5,667 nt of DNA, taken from NCBI GenBank assembly GCA_027064565.1, contig JAMOPK010000389.1, positions 1 to 5,667 on the forward strand, given 5' to 3'. The notes below the pieces were generated by a model. That model worked only from the letters and a program-made list of their open reading frames with translations. It was not told where the DNA came from and did not search any database. The stretch's first letter is position 1, and every line of letters starts with the position of its first letter. Below are positions 5,004-5,667 of this stretch, in pieces. This stretch comes from Caldifarciminota bacterium (GTDB taxonomy: Bacteria > Hydrothermota > Hydrothermia > B15-G9). A program made the position numbers and the translations under genes.

Positions 5004-5667
5004 ATGCTTACCATAATTTTGACACTTATCGTTATCGGACTGCTCATAACGATCCACGAGTTTGGACATTTCATCGCAGCAAAGCTGTCCGGAGTAAGGG
5101 TTAACCGATTTTCCATCGGTTTTGGCCCGGTAATCCTGCGGAAAAAGATCAGAGAGACCGAGTTCGCGCTTTCGGCTTTCCCTTTTGGCGGCTATGTGGA
5201 CATGGCCGGCTCGGACATCCGACCCGACAACAATTACGGGCCTGACGAATTCCTCGGCCAGCCGGCATACAAAAGGTTTTTCATCGTGTTTGCCGGCCCG
5301 TTTTTCAATCTGATTCTCGGCTTTGTCCTTTTCTTAGCAAGCTATGCGTTTTTCGGCGTCGAAATTCCTCCGGGCCGCGCTGTCTCCGTCGAAAAAGCCG
5401 TTTCGCCGATCGAACAGCTTGATGGAGCGGAGGTCATCGAGGTCAACGGCCAACCTGTCAGGAACTGGCTCGATGTTTACAGGGCTGTCAGAGCCGAGAC
5501 GGACAGCCATCTCTTTGTCGTTCTGAAAGGCGATGATACCCTCAAGGTCTGGGTTCCAGATTCGCTCCTCCCCTATATCACCGCCAAGATCCCGCCAGTG
5601 GTGGCAAGGGTTCAGCCCGGAATGCCGGCCTACAAAGCTGGCATTCAGCCCGGCGACACCATAATTG
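5004..5667 (+). CDS. rseP: RseP-type site-2 intramembrane zinc metalloprotease (family M50), N-terminal 221 residues
   Basis: Inner-membrane protease that cuts substrates within the membrane. In characterised bacteria it releases envelope-stress sigma factors from anti-sigma factors and clears signal peptide remnants. The first membrane segment (about 2-24) carries the zinc motif HEFGH (His18, Glu19, His22). It is followed by GVRVNRFSIGFGP (30-42), the membrane-associated loop ending FPFGGYVDMAG (59-69), and a second membrane segment beginning FVFAGP-x-x-N or similar (IVFAGPFFNLILGF, 94-107). The first PDZ domain (about 125-186) is short, with AEVIEVNGQPV (142-152) but no A-G-L-x-P-G-D. The second PDZ domain starts at about 198 (PVVARVQPGMPAYKAGIQPGD) and is cut by the window edge. 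The third zinc ligand and last membrane segments lie beyond. The start is ATG 5004 with GGAG 9 bases upstream. It reads away from the peptidase; dxr, cdsA and uppS, frequent upstream neighbours, are not here. Confidence 0.94.
   Translation, partial: MLTIILTLIVIGLLITIHEFGHFIAAKLSGVRVNRFSIGFGPVILRKKIRETEFALSAFPFGGYVDMAGSDIRPDNNYGPDEFLGQPAYKRFFIVFAGPFFNLILGFVLFLASYAFFGVEIPPGRAVSVEKAVSPIEQLDGAEVIEVNGQPVRNWLDVYRAVRAETDSHLFVVLKGDDTLKVWVPDSLLPYITAKIPPVVARVQPGMPAYKAGIQPGDTII

Noticed and set aside
4999..5016. Five-codon frame (ATG GCA TGC TTA CCA TAA) overlapping the rseP start
   Set aside because: Its ATG is only 4 bases from GGAG and the frame is too short to mean much; most likely chance, though a small effect on rseP initiation is conceivable.

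Overview
The window holds three protein-coding genes, two of them cut by its edges. From left to right they are the N-terminal part of a glycosyltransferase (minus strand, runs off the left edge), a complete 1478-residue secreted gingipain-type cysteine peptidase (minus strand, most of the window), a 368-base divergent intergenic region, and the N-terminal half of an RseP-type site-2 membrane protease (plus strand, runs off the right edge). No RNA genes, CRISPR arrays, insertion sequences or tRNAs are visible.

The organism is a bacterium of moderate GC, by eye 50-60% in coding DNA and lower between genes. The large protein combines a C25 peptidase, Ig-like and fibronectin modules, an FG-GAP/VCBS propeller and a C-terminal sorting-type domain. 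That combination is typical of the FCB superphylum and allied candidate phyla rich in secreted C25 proteins (WOR-3, Cloacimonadota, Latescibacterota and similar). The strong Shine-Dalgarno sequence before the peptidase is less typical of Bacteroidota proper. This placement is inference from architecture; there is no marker gene to settle it.

The peptidase gene (199-4635) and the glycosyltransferase (1-202) overlap by four bases (GTGA), so they are very probably one transcript with coupled translation. The peptidase carries the His and Cys expected of an active C25 enzyme. Its C-terminal domain resembles type IX secretion (T9SS) type A sorting domains, whose cargo is anchored to a surface glycan in Porphyromonas. 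A glycosyltransferase directly downstream is suggestive in that light, but the link is not shown by the sequence.

The intergenic region (4636-5003) must hold the promoters of the two divergent transcripts. On the peptidase side there is a perfect Shine-Dalgarno sequence, a plausible sigma-70-like promoter and two inverted repeats placed where operators usually lie. The rseP side is less clear, with only a ribosome binding site and an AT-rich -10-like box. rseP lacks its common upstream neighbours (dxr, cdsA, uppS) here.

I found no clear evidence of a wholly new system. The points most worth a second look are the uncharged signal sequence of the peptidase, its variant sorting domain, the operator-like palindromes, the shortened first PDZ domain of the RseP homologue, and the coupled glycosyltransferase.
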